From assembly GCA_949752735.1 (NCBI GenBank), contig OX457037.1:62471686-62535685 (forward strand): a stretch of DNA of 64,000 bases, read 5' to 3'. The notes under the pieces are model-generated. The model searched no databases. It worked only from the letters and a program-made list of their open reading frames with translations, and was not told the origin of the DNA. Source of the stretch: Lumbricus terrestris (Eukaryota; Annelida; Clitellata; Crassiclitellata; Lumbricidae). This document shows, in pieces, positions 31,917 through 42,997 of the stretch. Positions within the stretch are counted from its first letter, which is position 1. The number at the start of each line of letters is the position of its first letter. The translations under genes and the position numbers were made by a program.

Positions 31917-32310
31917 TCAATCCGTTTTGCCGTCTGGGTCAGTCACTCGGATCCTTCTTTTCCACTTGTCTCTGCTTCCAGCTTCTTCCTTCCTCAGTTT
32001 GATCAACTTAAGGTTTTGTTGTATCATGTTCTCCCATCTTTTCTTCTGTCGTCCCCGAAGGGAATCGAAGAGCAGGGCTTTTTGACGTGCAGTTGTACAC
32101 AAAATGTGCAGTTCTAAATGGATTTGTGCAGTTGTAGAAGCACTTCTGTACAGTTAAAACTAGCAAAAAATGGTTATATTTCTCAGATTGGAAGTAATTT
32201 ACCATGGAGGATGGGAAGGAAAAGTAGGGTTTGTGCAGTTCTAAAAATTCCTTAAAAACAGCCCTGTCGAAGAGCCCACTACTTTGGGATACTGAGACAT
32301 ATAGTATCAA
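31917..32310 (-). mobile_element. LINE 3' coding remnant split by a hAT MITE
   Basis: The minus strand reads GRQKKRWENMIQQNLKLIKL, then a basic C-terminus with WKRRIRVTDPDGK, the arginine-rich end of a LINE ORF2. Omitting the MITE at 32073-32267 and one TCGAAGAG copy, the frame runs through from VSVSQSSGLFDSLRGRQKK, so the MITE landed after the LINE copy. Confidence 0.7.
32073..32267. mobile_element. hAT-like MITE, 195 bp, exact 8-bp target duplication
   Basis: Ends CAGGGCTTTTTGACGTG and ...AAAACAGCCCTG; flanks TCGAAGAG at 32065-32072 and 32268-32275. Same family as 44302-44519 (shared GTGCAGTTGTAGAAGCACTT). Confidence 0.92.
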
Positions 32311-32399
32311 ATTGAAGCAAACATTATGCGATGGCAGTCAGAGAACAGATAAACATTAACTAAAGATAGGCCTACTGGACCATAACATTGCATACTAAG

Positions 32400-32452
32400 G
32401 AGAGACTGAGGTGCCGTGCGAAATGCTGTATGCGGATGATCTTGTGCTTAGG
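32400..32452 (+). mobile_element. Tiny LINE RT scrap (YADD box)
   Basis: Reads VPCEMLYADDLVLR, the catalytic YADD motif of a LINE reverse transcriptase with no surrounding RT sequence. Followed by a GGCCCGG-rich repeat. Confidence 0.55.
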
Positions 32453-32869
32453 CCCGCCGAGAGGGGGGCCAGAGGTAAATGCCCAGGGGCCCGGCGACTT
32501 TAAGGGACCCGGAGGAGGCCCGGACCACACTGATTATAATATTCTTCTTATGTTGCGGGCAGCGGGTCAAGGCTATAATGACTTATTTGACTTAGCCTAT
32601 GCAAAGTTTATGATATATGCCGTTTTTTAATATAGCCCATACTATTACTATCAGATAACTACAACTGTCTCAAGTTGCGACACTGCCATATCAAAGATGA
32701 TTGGTGTAGCCAAGTCATTTAGGTCCCCGTGGACTGAACGCGCTAGCCCAAGATTTTTTTAAATCTCTGAAATAGCCACCTTCGGGAAGCGAACCGCGGC
32801 CCGCACGCTCTCTTTGTAGTTGCGTATACAGACGAGCGGCCAGCGCTCTTACCGATGTAGCTAAGCGAG

Positions 32870-32940
32870 CCTGTCCTCCTCCTCCTCCTCATCCGCTTTA
32901 TCTTCTTCCTCCTCTCCTCTTCGTCCCCCTCTTCTTTTTC
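32870..32940. repeat. Pyrimidine-rich low-complexity tract
   Basis: CCTCCTCCTCCTCATCC and TCTTCTTCCTCCTCTCC runs; the acidic-rich minus-strand frame (32861-33187) is an artefact of this. Confidence 0.7.
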
Positions 32941-33082
32941 GTTTGCATTGGCTATCGATCTTTTCTACACTTAACATTCGAATACATGCAGAATCAAAAT
33001 CTGCCTTACAATACGGCAAGCAACAGCATGATATTCGTTTTCCTGCATTTCTGACAAGGTAACTGGTGCATTGGTGGCAACG

Positions 33083-34233
33083 TACACCGTGATTCAAAAA
33101 AAGTAAGCCAAATTGTTTTTCATATATCTCTAAGGCCTGATAACATATCACGCTAAAAGTTTCCAAATATTTAGAGAATTGGACCAAGAATTAGATTCCA
33201 AAATTTCATGAAATAAAGGTTAACGGATAAAAAGATACGAATCTTTCAGAGTCAAGTGCCGAAATTTCAGTTTACAAGCAATTTCCTGTTGGATTCAATA
33301 AAATATAAGTCAAACTGTTTATTTTATATACCGTATCTAATACCTGCTGAGTAATCATACTAAAATTTTTCAAATATTTAGAGAATTGAACCAAAAATAG
33401 GATTCCAAAATGTCATTTTATAAATTTGTACCGATAGAAAGATATGAATATTTCAACTGCATCTCTCGAAATCTCAGTTTTCAGCAAGTCTGCTATGGTG
33501 TTCGTTGCGGTTTCGACGCTTGATACCATAGTTCCCAATTTTGGTCTTCAGTGATCCTGGAGTAAAAAATTAGTGGAGTATAATATCGCAACGTTCTGCT
33601 GTCACAACATCTTTGCCCTGTAATCAGAAATCTAGCCCCAGAAGGTTGCTTTCTTTTTCAACATGACAGTGCCCCAGCCCACAGAGCTAAGGAAACCATC
33701 GAAATGCTGACAAGAGAGACGCCAGACTTTATTTGTTCCATATTATGGCCTCCGAACAGCCCAGATTTTATTCCTGTCGACTATAAAGTGTGGAGCGTGA
33801 TGCAAGACCGAGTCTACCAGACAACAACTCATGATATAAACGATCTGAAGCAACGGTTTTTGGATGTGTTGGATGGGCTGGACCAGAGGATAATTGGCGA
33901 TGCTGTTGTTGCAGTTTTTAACAATAACTTGAAATCGCATGCGGAAAATATAATAGTACTATGTCTATTTCTGTAAATGTCGGTTTCTGACTCTCATTGT
34001 GTGCATCAGTCATGTCATAAGGGCTTTAATGCGAAGAAATTTGTTAAAAACACAAAAGTAGTAATTAAAAATAGGTGTCAATTTTCAGGAGGCAAGTGCC
34101 CCCTCTTGCGCCTATGTGCGGGTGCCCATGGTCCAATTCTCTAAATATTTGGAAAATTTTAGCGTGATATGTTATCAGGCATTGGAGATATTTGAAAAAA
34201 CAGTTCGGCTTACTTTTTTTGAATGACGGTGTA
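33083..34233 (+). mobile_element. Tc1/mariner transposon with long inverted repeats, decayed
   Basis: Ends TACACCGTGATTCAAAAAAA... and its inverted partner ...TTTTTTGAATGACGGTGTA share about 100 bp, with TA at both borders as expected for mariner insertion. Inner left sequence is duplicated (units at about 33100 and 33310, roughly 210 bp). The transposase fragment is at 33662-33976. A piece of another repeat (TGTGCGGGTGCCCATG, like 47990-48000) sits at about 33985-34131. Confidence 0.85.
33662..33976 (+). pseudogene. mariner transposase C-terminal fragment
   Basis: Reads QHDSAPAHRAKETIEMLTRE, then WPPNSPDFIPVDYKVW (the last catalytic Asp region, usually SPDLNPxDY) and DINDLKQRFLDVLDGLDQRI. 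The N-terminal DNA-binding half and earlier catalytic region are missing, so it cannot be active. Confidence 0.85.
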
Positions 34234-34565
34234 TTGTTCTGTACAGTGACAGAACTTACTCCTGTTTACAGAGTGCACTATAATAACTGCATTATTTTAA
34301 TAAACTCAGCTTCATTTGCCTACATTATACATCGCACGCAGATTTCAGATTCTACACATACCTGGTTGGGCTTCATAAATCTCGCGCAGATGGTTGATTC
34401 ACGCAACGCTCTAACGGTAACCGATGATTTAATACCCTTGAACCGATTGATTTGCCGTAAAGCATTCTTGTGTTGGTCGGTTCGTGTGCTGTTCTTTCTA
34501 GCAGAATATACCAGTTGCTGCACAAGTATCCGTAGATCTCTGTTATATTCTCCACAGCAGAAACG

Positions 34566-37500
34566 ATGCATTGCTTTATCTGGCTTTCGCTTTGTTCGTG
34601 TCTAGTGATTGGGTTGTCTGAAGGTAAACAGCATTTCGCAAACCTTTTGCTTTAGCCTTATTTACCTTAACACGTTGACCCCCGAGTAAGAGATAACTCG
34701 TAGGCCTACATTATTTTTGCATCCTGTGGCGCCGAGTACGAGATAACTCGTTCTACATTATTATAGGCCTGTGGCGGACCTAGTATAATTTGGCTTGACA
34801 GCAAGAAGACGCTGGCAATGATGCATTTTTTTTATAAATAGCAGGTAGGCCTATTCGCAAGCGCAATGTTTTCTTGCTTTATAAAAATTGTGTCTCTTAT
34901 CCACTAGAATGGATTATATTTGGAATAAATCAGTTTGGTAAGGGTAAGTAGTGCAAAAGTGGCAGGGTAGGGTAAGAGTGGCATCCCCACTTTCGAAGTA
35001 TGTACTTATTCTCTGAAACATTTACCTAGTGCGAACATTGACTATCATCAAGAGTAGCCCCTGGTCACCTATAAAAGTCGGCGCGCCCATGGGCATTTGC
35101 TCCCTTGCACCCTCTCGGCGGGCCTGATGATGAGTGATTATGATGATTGATGCCAGTAATGAGTTAGCTGAAAGCGTGTTGGAGTAAATGTATATAGAAA
35201 AATATTCATATCAACCCAATTTGCAATTTGTCTTCTTGGTTATCAAATTAATTTTATCGATATTTTTGGGCACCACTTCCTCAATTTACAACCTGTTTCT
35301 GTTGACGCTGCTGGCTCTGTGAAGGATCTCGATTCTATGCCAATGATTCCACCTAGTGCGGAAAGATCTGTTCACCATAATGGGCTTCGTTTTTCTCTTA
35401 AGTAACCTATAATGGATCTCAATAAGCAATTTGCGAATGATTTTTAACTTAAGAATCTGGTTTAGCTAAGCGACCACTGATTCATGAACGCGTAGTAATT
35501 ATTAGATGACAAAATTCATTATTTCCCGTTGCACATATCCTTCTTTGCACAAGATTTGACTCTGAATTTTGGCAGACCCCCTTTGCCCATGCCATCAACA
35601 GCGATATCTTGAGAATAATTATTACAGTGCATTGCAATCCTCTTTGCCTCAGCGAGATATCATTTTATGAGTAGCATAAGTCAATCAAAAAACATTCCGT
35701 CCAGTGCAGGCTTATAGTTATTCCTACATTGTGGGGCGCGGTGATGAAGCGGTGGCGTCGTTGCCTTGGAGCGGGAAGGTTCGAGGTTCGATTCCACCTC
35801 AAGTCGCCACGTAAAGACCTTGGGCAAGTCCTTCACTCGTAATTACTTTGGCGCATCGGCGTGAAACTCCGATGCAGTGTCTGCGCTGTAGTCGGGAGCA
35901 CCTCTGAGTAATGAGCTTGAAGGGTCGCTGTAGAAATGGAGAAAGTAAATAAATAAATAAATAAAAATTGCATATTTAAGTGGTTCATCTACTTATATCG
36001 TATAAATTTGTTGCTATGTCTTTGTTCAGCCGTATCTTATATTAATTAACCGCATGCACCTGTTTCTTTTCAATCATTTAAGGTATCCAGTGTTGGAGCT
36101 GCATAAAGATGCCTGCTGGAGAAAATTGTTTCGACAAGGGATGGACTAGTGAGACGTGTACTCATAAGAAAATCTGCGGTGCACTCATAGATTACAAAAA
36201 GCCAAACGGTGCAGGAAATAAATTTTTACTATACTATTATTATTACAGTAGGCTATGCAGTGCACTTGTCACGCTAGAGCAGGGGTTCTCAACCGGTGTG
36301 TCGCGACACACTGGTGTGTCGCGACTTGACCGGCGGTGTGTCGCGTAAAAGTGGTGTGTCGCTGGTGTGTCGAGAAGAATTGGTGTGTCGCAAATTAATA
36401 ATAATGATATTAAATTATCTTCGTTTCTTTTCCAAACTGACACAACGCAGTAGGCCAATGATTACACGAAATAATCCTAACTAACATCAGTCTACTAAAT
36501 TCTCACAGCACACGTCCGTTGTTCATACATTATACACTTACTGCCTTTACCTACAGGTAATTTAGAAGTTTAGCGGATGACTGCAATGAGAATTTGTTGC
36601 TCCGTATTTATCTATATATTTTACAGTGGTCTGGGGTAGTTATGACGTCTATATATGTTCAACGGATATGACATAGGGCCTATGTAAACACGTTTGCGAT
36701 CGCACCTGTTGAAACTTTTACCCGTTAACCTAGGCTAAGTCAGTAATCGAAATGGAAAAAGTTATGGTAAGAAAACCTAAATTTAGCCATCCTCTTCAGA
36801 TGCTGATATTAAGAAGACAGGGTGGATGTTGAACCCATGCCTCAGAGAAATCATCAATGGAGCAGAATTGAACAACAATGAACAAGAAACACTTGTTGAG
36901 CTGCAGTGTGATTCCAGAATGAAGGACATGTATAAGCAATTATCAAGAACTCAGTTCTGGGTAAAGACGTACAATGTAGAACATTACAAATCACTTGCCA
37001 GCAAAGCTATCACGGAGCTGGTTTCCTTTCATAGCTCCTACTTATCTGAACAGGGCTTTTCTCAGATGATCAACATAAAGAACAAGAATCGGAACAAACT
37101 TGTCGGAGGTGCCCTCTCAGCCTGCTTACGAATTGCACTTACAAAAACTGTGGAACCGCGTTTTAATATGATCCAAAGAAAAATCCAAGAACAAAGATCC
37201 AATTAGCTGTTAGGACTAAAAGGTCTTAGTAATTAGGTGACTAAATTGACGTCGAGTTGTGGAAACGACTGTAGATTGGGATCAGAAGGATAATTTAGAA
37301 TTTTAGAATAAAAATTGGAAATAAATTCAATATAGGGCCTAATTATTTTCTTTTAATAAAAATGTCAGCAGTTTAGCATTTTAGACGGATAAATAAGTTT
37401 GAGAGCAAATTTGAAATAAATAGACATGTTTAACTTTGACACTTTTTTATATTTTTACGATATTTACATAATTTTATGACGATTGAATGGTGTGTCGCCA

Positions 37501-40500
37501 AATTTGATAGCAAGTTTAAGTGTGTCGCGGGACGAAAAAGGTTGAGAACCCCTGCGCTAGAGCACTGGAGTTTAACCAGTGAACTCGCTACCAGGCGTGT
37601 TTTGTTACGTGCTTCGATGCAGGCCCGGCCTTAGGGCAAGGCGAGCGAGGCAGCCGCCTTGGGCCCCGCGCTTCCACGGCCCCGCGCTGCTGGCTATAAT
37701 TTTTTCTTTGTCGAGATTGACAGTGGTTATGCCACGTGAATGTTATATGGTGACTTTAAAAGATCGATCGAGACTTCGCTAAAGCGAGTCACAGCTATTG
37801 TTTTAGCCTAGGCTTAGGCCAACATGTAGAATTGTCTCCAGAAAACAGTAATGAACTCATTTTGCTTCAAATTTGCACATGGACGTCCGCAGACATTTTT
37901 GCAGGAGAGGGCAAAATACAATAGCAGTGGTGGCTTTTAGCCGGAGTTTTTAAAATGCAAAGGAAGAAATTTAGAACATGGATATTTTTAGCGGAGTCTA
38001 AATGTAAATTTCTCCGTTTCACTTTGATGGGACACCCCTATTGTTCAATCAATCAATCAATCACATGAATTTATATAGCGCCCCTTCAAGATCTCTACTC
38101 AGAGGCGCTCCCAACCCAGGCCTGGTCAAAGAGAAAGGTCTTGAGAAGACGGTAGAAAGAGCCAGCAGAGTCACGGGGATGCGAACGGAGAGCCGCAGGG
38201 AGGTCATTCCAGATAGCTGGACCCACCACGGAAAATGCTCTTCGCTGTATAGTAGCGGTACGACAAAAAGTGACAAGATAGTCACCGCGGGCAGCTGACC
38301 GCAGCGAACGACGGCCCAGAGAAACCGAGACTGGAGTAAAAAGCTCACATAGGTAGGATGGAGCTTGAGACAGAATGCAGCGCCAAACTATAGACGAAAC
38401 TCTATAAGCAATGCGTTGCTGCAGTGGGAGCCAGTGGAGGTCGTCCCTCATGAAGGCAGAAACGTGAGCCAACCGGGAAATGCCACCAACCAAGCGTGCT
38501 GCAGATCGAAGGACCCTAACCAAGGAGTTCAGACGGACCTGTGGGAGGCCAACATAAAGAGAGGAGCAGTAATCTAAGCGGCTGCAAATAAAGGCATGGA
38601 CAAGAGTAGAAGATGCAGTGAATGAGAGAGAGCGAGCAGCAACGCGCAGCTGTCGAATTTGGTAACAGCAGGCACGTGACAGGGAAGAGATGTGCTTAGA
38701 GAAGGAGAGTTCTTGGTCCAAGATGACCCCAAGGTCTCGAACAGAGGTAGAGAAGGTTACAAGGGGAAACTCATGTGCGAGAGCATCCAAGTCAATCTTG
38801 GCCAGCTGCTGGCGAGTTCCCAGCCATATGAACTGCGTCTTCAAAGAGCTGAGTCGCAGTCGATTTGACGAAAGCCAAGAGGTAAGGGTGTCAGAAGCGC
38901 AGACCATGAGGAGGACAGTTTTGGCTGCGTCCACAGCAAAGCAATGGGCATATTGTACATCATCAGCGTAAGAGTGGCTTCGCAATGAGCAAGAAGCGAG
39001 CAAAGAGCCAATGTCTGCAGTGAAAAGGATATAGAGCAAGGGCCCTAGAATAGAACCCTGCGGAAGACCCACTGGAACGGGGATCCAAGGGGAACGGGTG
39101 GAGTGAAAGACAGTGGAAGAGGAGCGGTCTGCTAGATAAGATGTGAGCCAGTCAAGGGGCAGAGCAGAGATGCCAAAAGCATCTGCTATACGGCAGAAGA
39201 AGCCATAATTGTCTAGAGTTGCGAAAAACGTATTACGTAGGCCTACGTATATTAAACTTTAACAACTATTAACACTTGCGGTGCTGCTGCCGTCTTGGTT
39301 ATTTTTTAGAATTGAAATTTTTCATGTTCGTTTATGTTATTTCACATTATTAAATATTCACAATCTGGCATTATGAAAATTAGTGTCCTATCTTTTGGAT
39401 AAAGTTGCTTAAGATGGGCATATTAGTAATTACTTTTAATGACTATAATATCGCATTCTTAGAAAATTATTAAAATTTTACATGCATCATTTGAAAGTCA
39501 AATATGTATAGTCTAGGCTACATTATTGTGGTTCATTTTTAAAATAGTGCAAATTGCTCAAAGGAAATTTGTGAAACAACGCTAAGTGTCCCGTCTTAGG
39601 CGACTCTCCTCCACCAGTGCATTATTGACACTAAGTCTTGACAGAAAAGCAACTGCGTAAATTTATGCTTGAGGACCTGCTGCTGCCTTGGGCCCCGCAA
39701 ACTCTAGGGCCGGGCCTGCTTCGATGCATTTAGGGAATCTTAATTCGCGAATAAAGTCTAGAGTAAACGCCCGTGATGTCTGCGTGTTAGTATATAAATT
39801 ACTCAATGAGGAATTAGGATTGCAGTAGTAATATTAACTGGTTCCTTGTTTGCTTATAATGACGCAGGTGAATTACTGCTTCAGCTACTTTATGGAAGAT
39901 TATTCATTAGCAAGGCAGATCGAAGCTAGGAGACCCTTTAATTACTGTCATGTGTTCAGATTCGCGAAATGAAAGGTGTTTTGGGGTTGAACCCGCTTTT
40001 GCGAGTGCACATTGTGGTCTAAATCGCCGCACAAGTAGCCTAACTCAAACCGCACAACTGAATTTTGTAAACGTAAGATACACATGCTTTAGGCTGTGCG
40101 ATTTTTTAAGCCGCTTCTTCGTCGATCATTCTATGTTATCTGGGATTTTATTTTTATAATTATGATTAGGCCTATGTTATAATTGAACCAGCCTCTCTTT
40201 CTCAGTTTTCAAAAATCTTTTTAAGAATGTAGATCTTTGCCATCTCCGCAGTATGTACTTGTAGGTCTATTTCTGCTTGTTGACCCTATTTTTCTTCATA
40301 CTGCATCTACATGTAACTAGCTTTCTTCAGTCCAACATCTTCCATTCCTCAGCATCATTCTTCAGACCGCTGCTCATTACGTGCACTATTTCACTTTTTG
40401 TCTTTTCTGCAGGAGCCGAGTGGAAACCAGTCGGCATCGAGAGAGGATGCTTTTTCTCCGATATGTTTGAGACAAGTAAAGGATGCCAATCATTTGACAT

Positions 40501-40591
40501 CAAAGAGAAGAATCTGATGGTCGCCACCTGTACTCGAAATTGCAGCACTGAACTCTGCAACTTCTGGTCAACTCCTCAAAAACCTCAATGA
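34566..40591 (+). CDS. Ly6 gene B: secreted three-finger protein, recent duplicate of A
   Basis: Exons 34566-34623, 36083-36208 and 40413-40591 (58+126+179 nt) encode 120 residues. The signal exon differs from gene A by a few bases (same peptide MHCFIWLSLCSCLVIGLSEG). Exon 2 gives IQCWSCIKMPAGENCFDKGW, ETCTHKKICG; exon 3 gives RGCFFSDMFE, GCQSFDIKEKNLMVATCTRN, CSTELCN then WSTPQKPQ. All LU cysteines match A. Intron 1 (1,459 bp versus 636 in A) gained a SINE and other sequence; intron 2 (4,204 versus 431) gained two hAT elements and a LINE. Upstream DNA from about 34313 is near-identical to 27595 onward. AATAAA at 40708. Confidence 0.87.
35731..35963 (+). mobile_element. tRNA-derived SINE in Ly6 B intron 1
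   Basis: Head GGGGCGCGGTGATGAAGCGG, B-box GAGGTTCGATTCC, body CTTGGGCAAGTCCTTCACTC, tail (AAAT)n. Gene A's intron 1 lacks it (28420-28440), so it arrived after the duplication. Short ATTG repeats flank it. Confidence 0.85.
36280..37554 (+). mobile_element. hAT transposon, 1,275 bp, exact 8-bp target duplication
   Basis: Termini CAGGGGTTCTCAACC and GGTTGAGAACCCCTG; flanks CGCTAGAG at 36272-36279 and 37555-37562. Subterminal GGTGTGTCGC motifs repeat six or more times near the left end and reappear at the right, probably transposase-binding sites. Contains the transposase C-terminal frame. Confidence 0.95.
36826..37206 (+). pseudogene. hAT transposase C-terminal (dimerisation) fragment
   Basis: 126 codons including SRTQFWVKTYNVEHYKSLAS, the FHSSYLSEQGFSQMINIKNK box and NKLVGGALSACLRIALTK. 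These match the hAT C-terminal dimerisation block (FW.. YP.LS, TY.CE.GFS, K.RN.L) of the ZBED5/FAM200-like branch. The zinc finger and catalytic residues are deleted. Confidence 0.88.
37620..39718. mobile_element. Second hAT-like element, 2,099 bp, exact 8-bp target duplication
   Basis: Ends CAGGCCCGGCCTTAGGGC and ...GGGCCGGGCCTG, with CCTTGGGCCCCGC repeated inverted just inside. Flanks CTTCGATG at 37612-37619 and 39719-39726. Only 65 bp from the previous hAT. It carries a LINE insertion and no transposase. Confidence 0.93.
38042..39222 (-). mobile_element. 5'-truncated CR1/L2-like LINE nested in the hAT element
   Basis: One open minus-strand frame from about 39222 to 38095 encodes the RT second half: [60 protein letters not shown], and a C-terminal WNDLPAALR. 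No stop interrupts about 375 codons, so it is young. The 3' end is GCGCTATATAAATTC and an (ATTG)n tail (plus strand 38042-38062). Confidence 0.92.
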
Positions 40592-42869
40592 TACGACAAT
40601 CCCAATCCATTTTCCCGTGCGCCTTAGTCTTCCATGCACTAAGCTCAATAATATAGGAATCAAACTAGAATATATTTGCTAACCACATTTAGGGCCTACA
40701 CACTGCAAATAAAAGTGAATATCGGGTGTGCTTTCACTTATTTAAGGCATATCCGTCATAGCAACATGCACACACACACACACACAGATGTATGGGCGTC
40801 TATGTGTTATGTAGTGTGCATCTTTATGTTTATACGCATAATATATGGGTAATAGATCACCAAATGGCTCCTACAGTTATACATGCCTGCACATAATATT
40901 ATCTATATAGAATCTAATCGCGAGTAGATGGTCGATTCAACATGCGAAGACAAGAATATATAGTGAGCTTCACAGAGCTAATGATGAAAAATTGAATTGA
41001 ATTATCTTTATCTGTAGAAACTGATTTTTTCATTAGTAGGAAATCCGCATAGCCTAATATTTACCGCGGTTAGAAATTCAAAAATATGATTGAAATACTG
41101 AGTGCCTCAACTTGCATTTTTCACACAAAGCCTAGCAACTAGGCATGAGAAAGACAAGAGTAACAATATTCATTAATCGTTCTCAGTGTCAACTTCATTC
41201 ACCCAGATTGCAGCAATTCATTATATAAGCTTAGGCTTGAATGATATATTGCACAATATTGCATTGTAAAATATTTTCCTTGCTTTCTTTCTCTAATTCT
41301 TTCTTACTCTCTGTGCTTCGGTTTTCTGCATCCGTTGAAAGCCTATTGATCGTTTGCTTCTATGTCTTTCCTCACTTGTTTCGATCTTACATGACTGTGG
41401 CATCATCTTCAATCAGCCTTTGAATATCCAGTTTTATCCAATGGCTCACATTTTGGTCTCTATCATCTAGGCTACTTCCTTAAAATCCATGTGCAGTCGT
41501 TTAAGCAGCACACGAAATGTTCCACTAGTTCGGGTTTATCCACGCTATACAAATTGAGCTCCTCTCAATTACATCTATTTCGTTTCTGCATGAACAGAAC
41601 TCTTATTTTTATTTTCATCTTTAAGTCTTATTTTGTGTTTATTTAATAACTTTCGACCGCCATCTTGTGAATGGTATCCTTCTATTATGACTAATATTAT
41701 ACAGAAATCTCACCTCAAATGCCAACAATTCATAATAATTTTATTCTCCCGCTTATGCAATATCCATGATTCAAACTATAACAACATAAGACGGGGTTTA
41801 TAATTGTTATTATCTGAGTTCCGCATAGGTTTTGTTTCCCAAATCCGACTTTGCTATGGATGTCTTTCTGCTGTTCTTTCCTTGCTGAAGTCGTTGTTCC
41901 ACCCAGTAGGACGTCTCCCTGATAGACAAATGCTCCCATGTCCTAATCTTCATCTTCTCGTCATCCATGTCCTCTTAGATTATATGTTCTTATTTTGGGT
42001 TTTAATTGAAGCATTCACTGTTCGGTAGACATAGAGAATATCCACATTTTCCTTGATGGCGTTGTAATTTTGTCATTGGATCAGATCTATGTGGTCCGTA
42101 CCGTATAGGTCCAAACTCGCTGATTCTGTTTCCGTTGCTTTTGATTTTGACGATCACCCTTTCCAATTATTCAAAGATTATTCTCGGTGAGACATAATTA
42201 TGGGTCTTTGCCTCTTTCAGCTCATATGTTGAACCAGGTCTACTCATCCGATTAGCTATGTGCCCAATGTAGGCTAACCGTTGACTTTCCGCTTACGTCA
42301 TTTCCGCATTCATTTTGGATCACTTTCATCAGTTTCCCCCTATTTCTAATTATTCTACGAACTTGGACATTTCAATGTTTAAGTTTAAAAATCATGCGGC
42401 GCTTCTACAGATACGAATCTTTTATATCAGAAGTGATTAGATCTGTGCATGCATTATTGCATTTTTGTGGTTTTATATTTTCTGCATAATATCTGTGATC
42501 ATCCAGACTACGACGCGCAGGGGGTGACGCCAGACAATTGCAAAACATCCCACAATTTTACCTTTCTTAGGAAGATTTTAAATCATGAAACCACAATTTA
42601 CCAAAAATAATCAGTCACTTAGTGCAACGGGACATTCGTTTCAATAATGCTTTTGAGCAAAATAGTAGAGCAGAGACAATTATTATTCGCGCCAGCGCAG
42701 TGGGATGTCACGCTTCAACTTACAATCGGATTATAAATTGTATCCATTAAGTGCAATCACTATACGATGAGCAGCTAGCACGTGTCAGGTCCAATATTTG
42801 GGACATATCAATTAATCATGCGCCGGTGTCTGAAAAAAAAATTGCCACGTCGCCGTTCTTAGCTTTTCC
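40592..42869. other. Downstream flank of Ly6 B; no gene seen
   Basis: 40592-41255 matches the flank of gene A (29285-29952), including AATAAA at 40708 and a CA microsatellite at about 40770. The rest is unidentified; 42500-42610 matches 59700-59880, marking the upstream duplication shared by genes C and D. Confidence 0.6.
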
Positions 42870-42878
42870 TTTAAAAGG
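42870..42878 (+). promoter_or_regulatory. TATA-like box upstream of Ly6 gene C
   Basis: TTTAAAAGG about 125 bp before the ATG. The surrounding CGTTCTTAGCTTTTCCTTTA aligns with GTTCTTCGCTTGTCTTATTT ahead of gene D. Confidence 0.5.
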
Positions 42879-42997
42879 CCCTAAGCGCTGATGAACGCCA
42901 CAGGCTCTTCTCTGCGTTCGTGGTTCATTTTGTCAAGATAAGGCGAGCTGTAACTTGTCACGTATCAGCTCCTTGTTGCAATCCGTAATTGACAACG

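Noticed and set aside
38041..38971. Plus-strand frames opposite the nested LINE
   Set aside because: Antisense shadows of the LINE RT.
41730..42200. Minus-strand reverse transcriptase remnant
   Set aside because: Words such as FVYQGDVLLGGTTTSA faintly resemble a LINE block, but the match is too short and broken to support.
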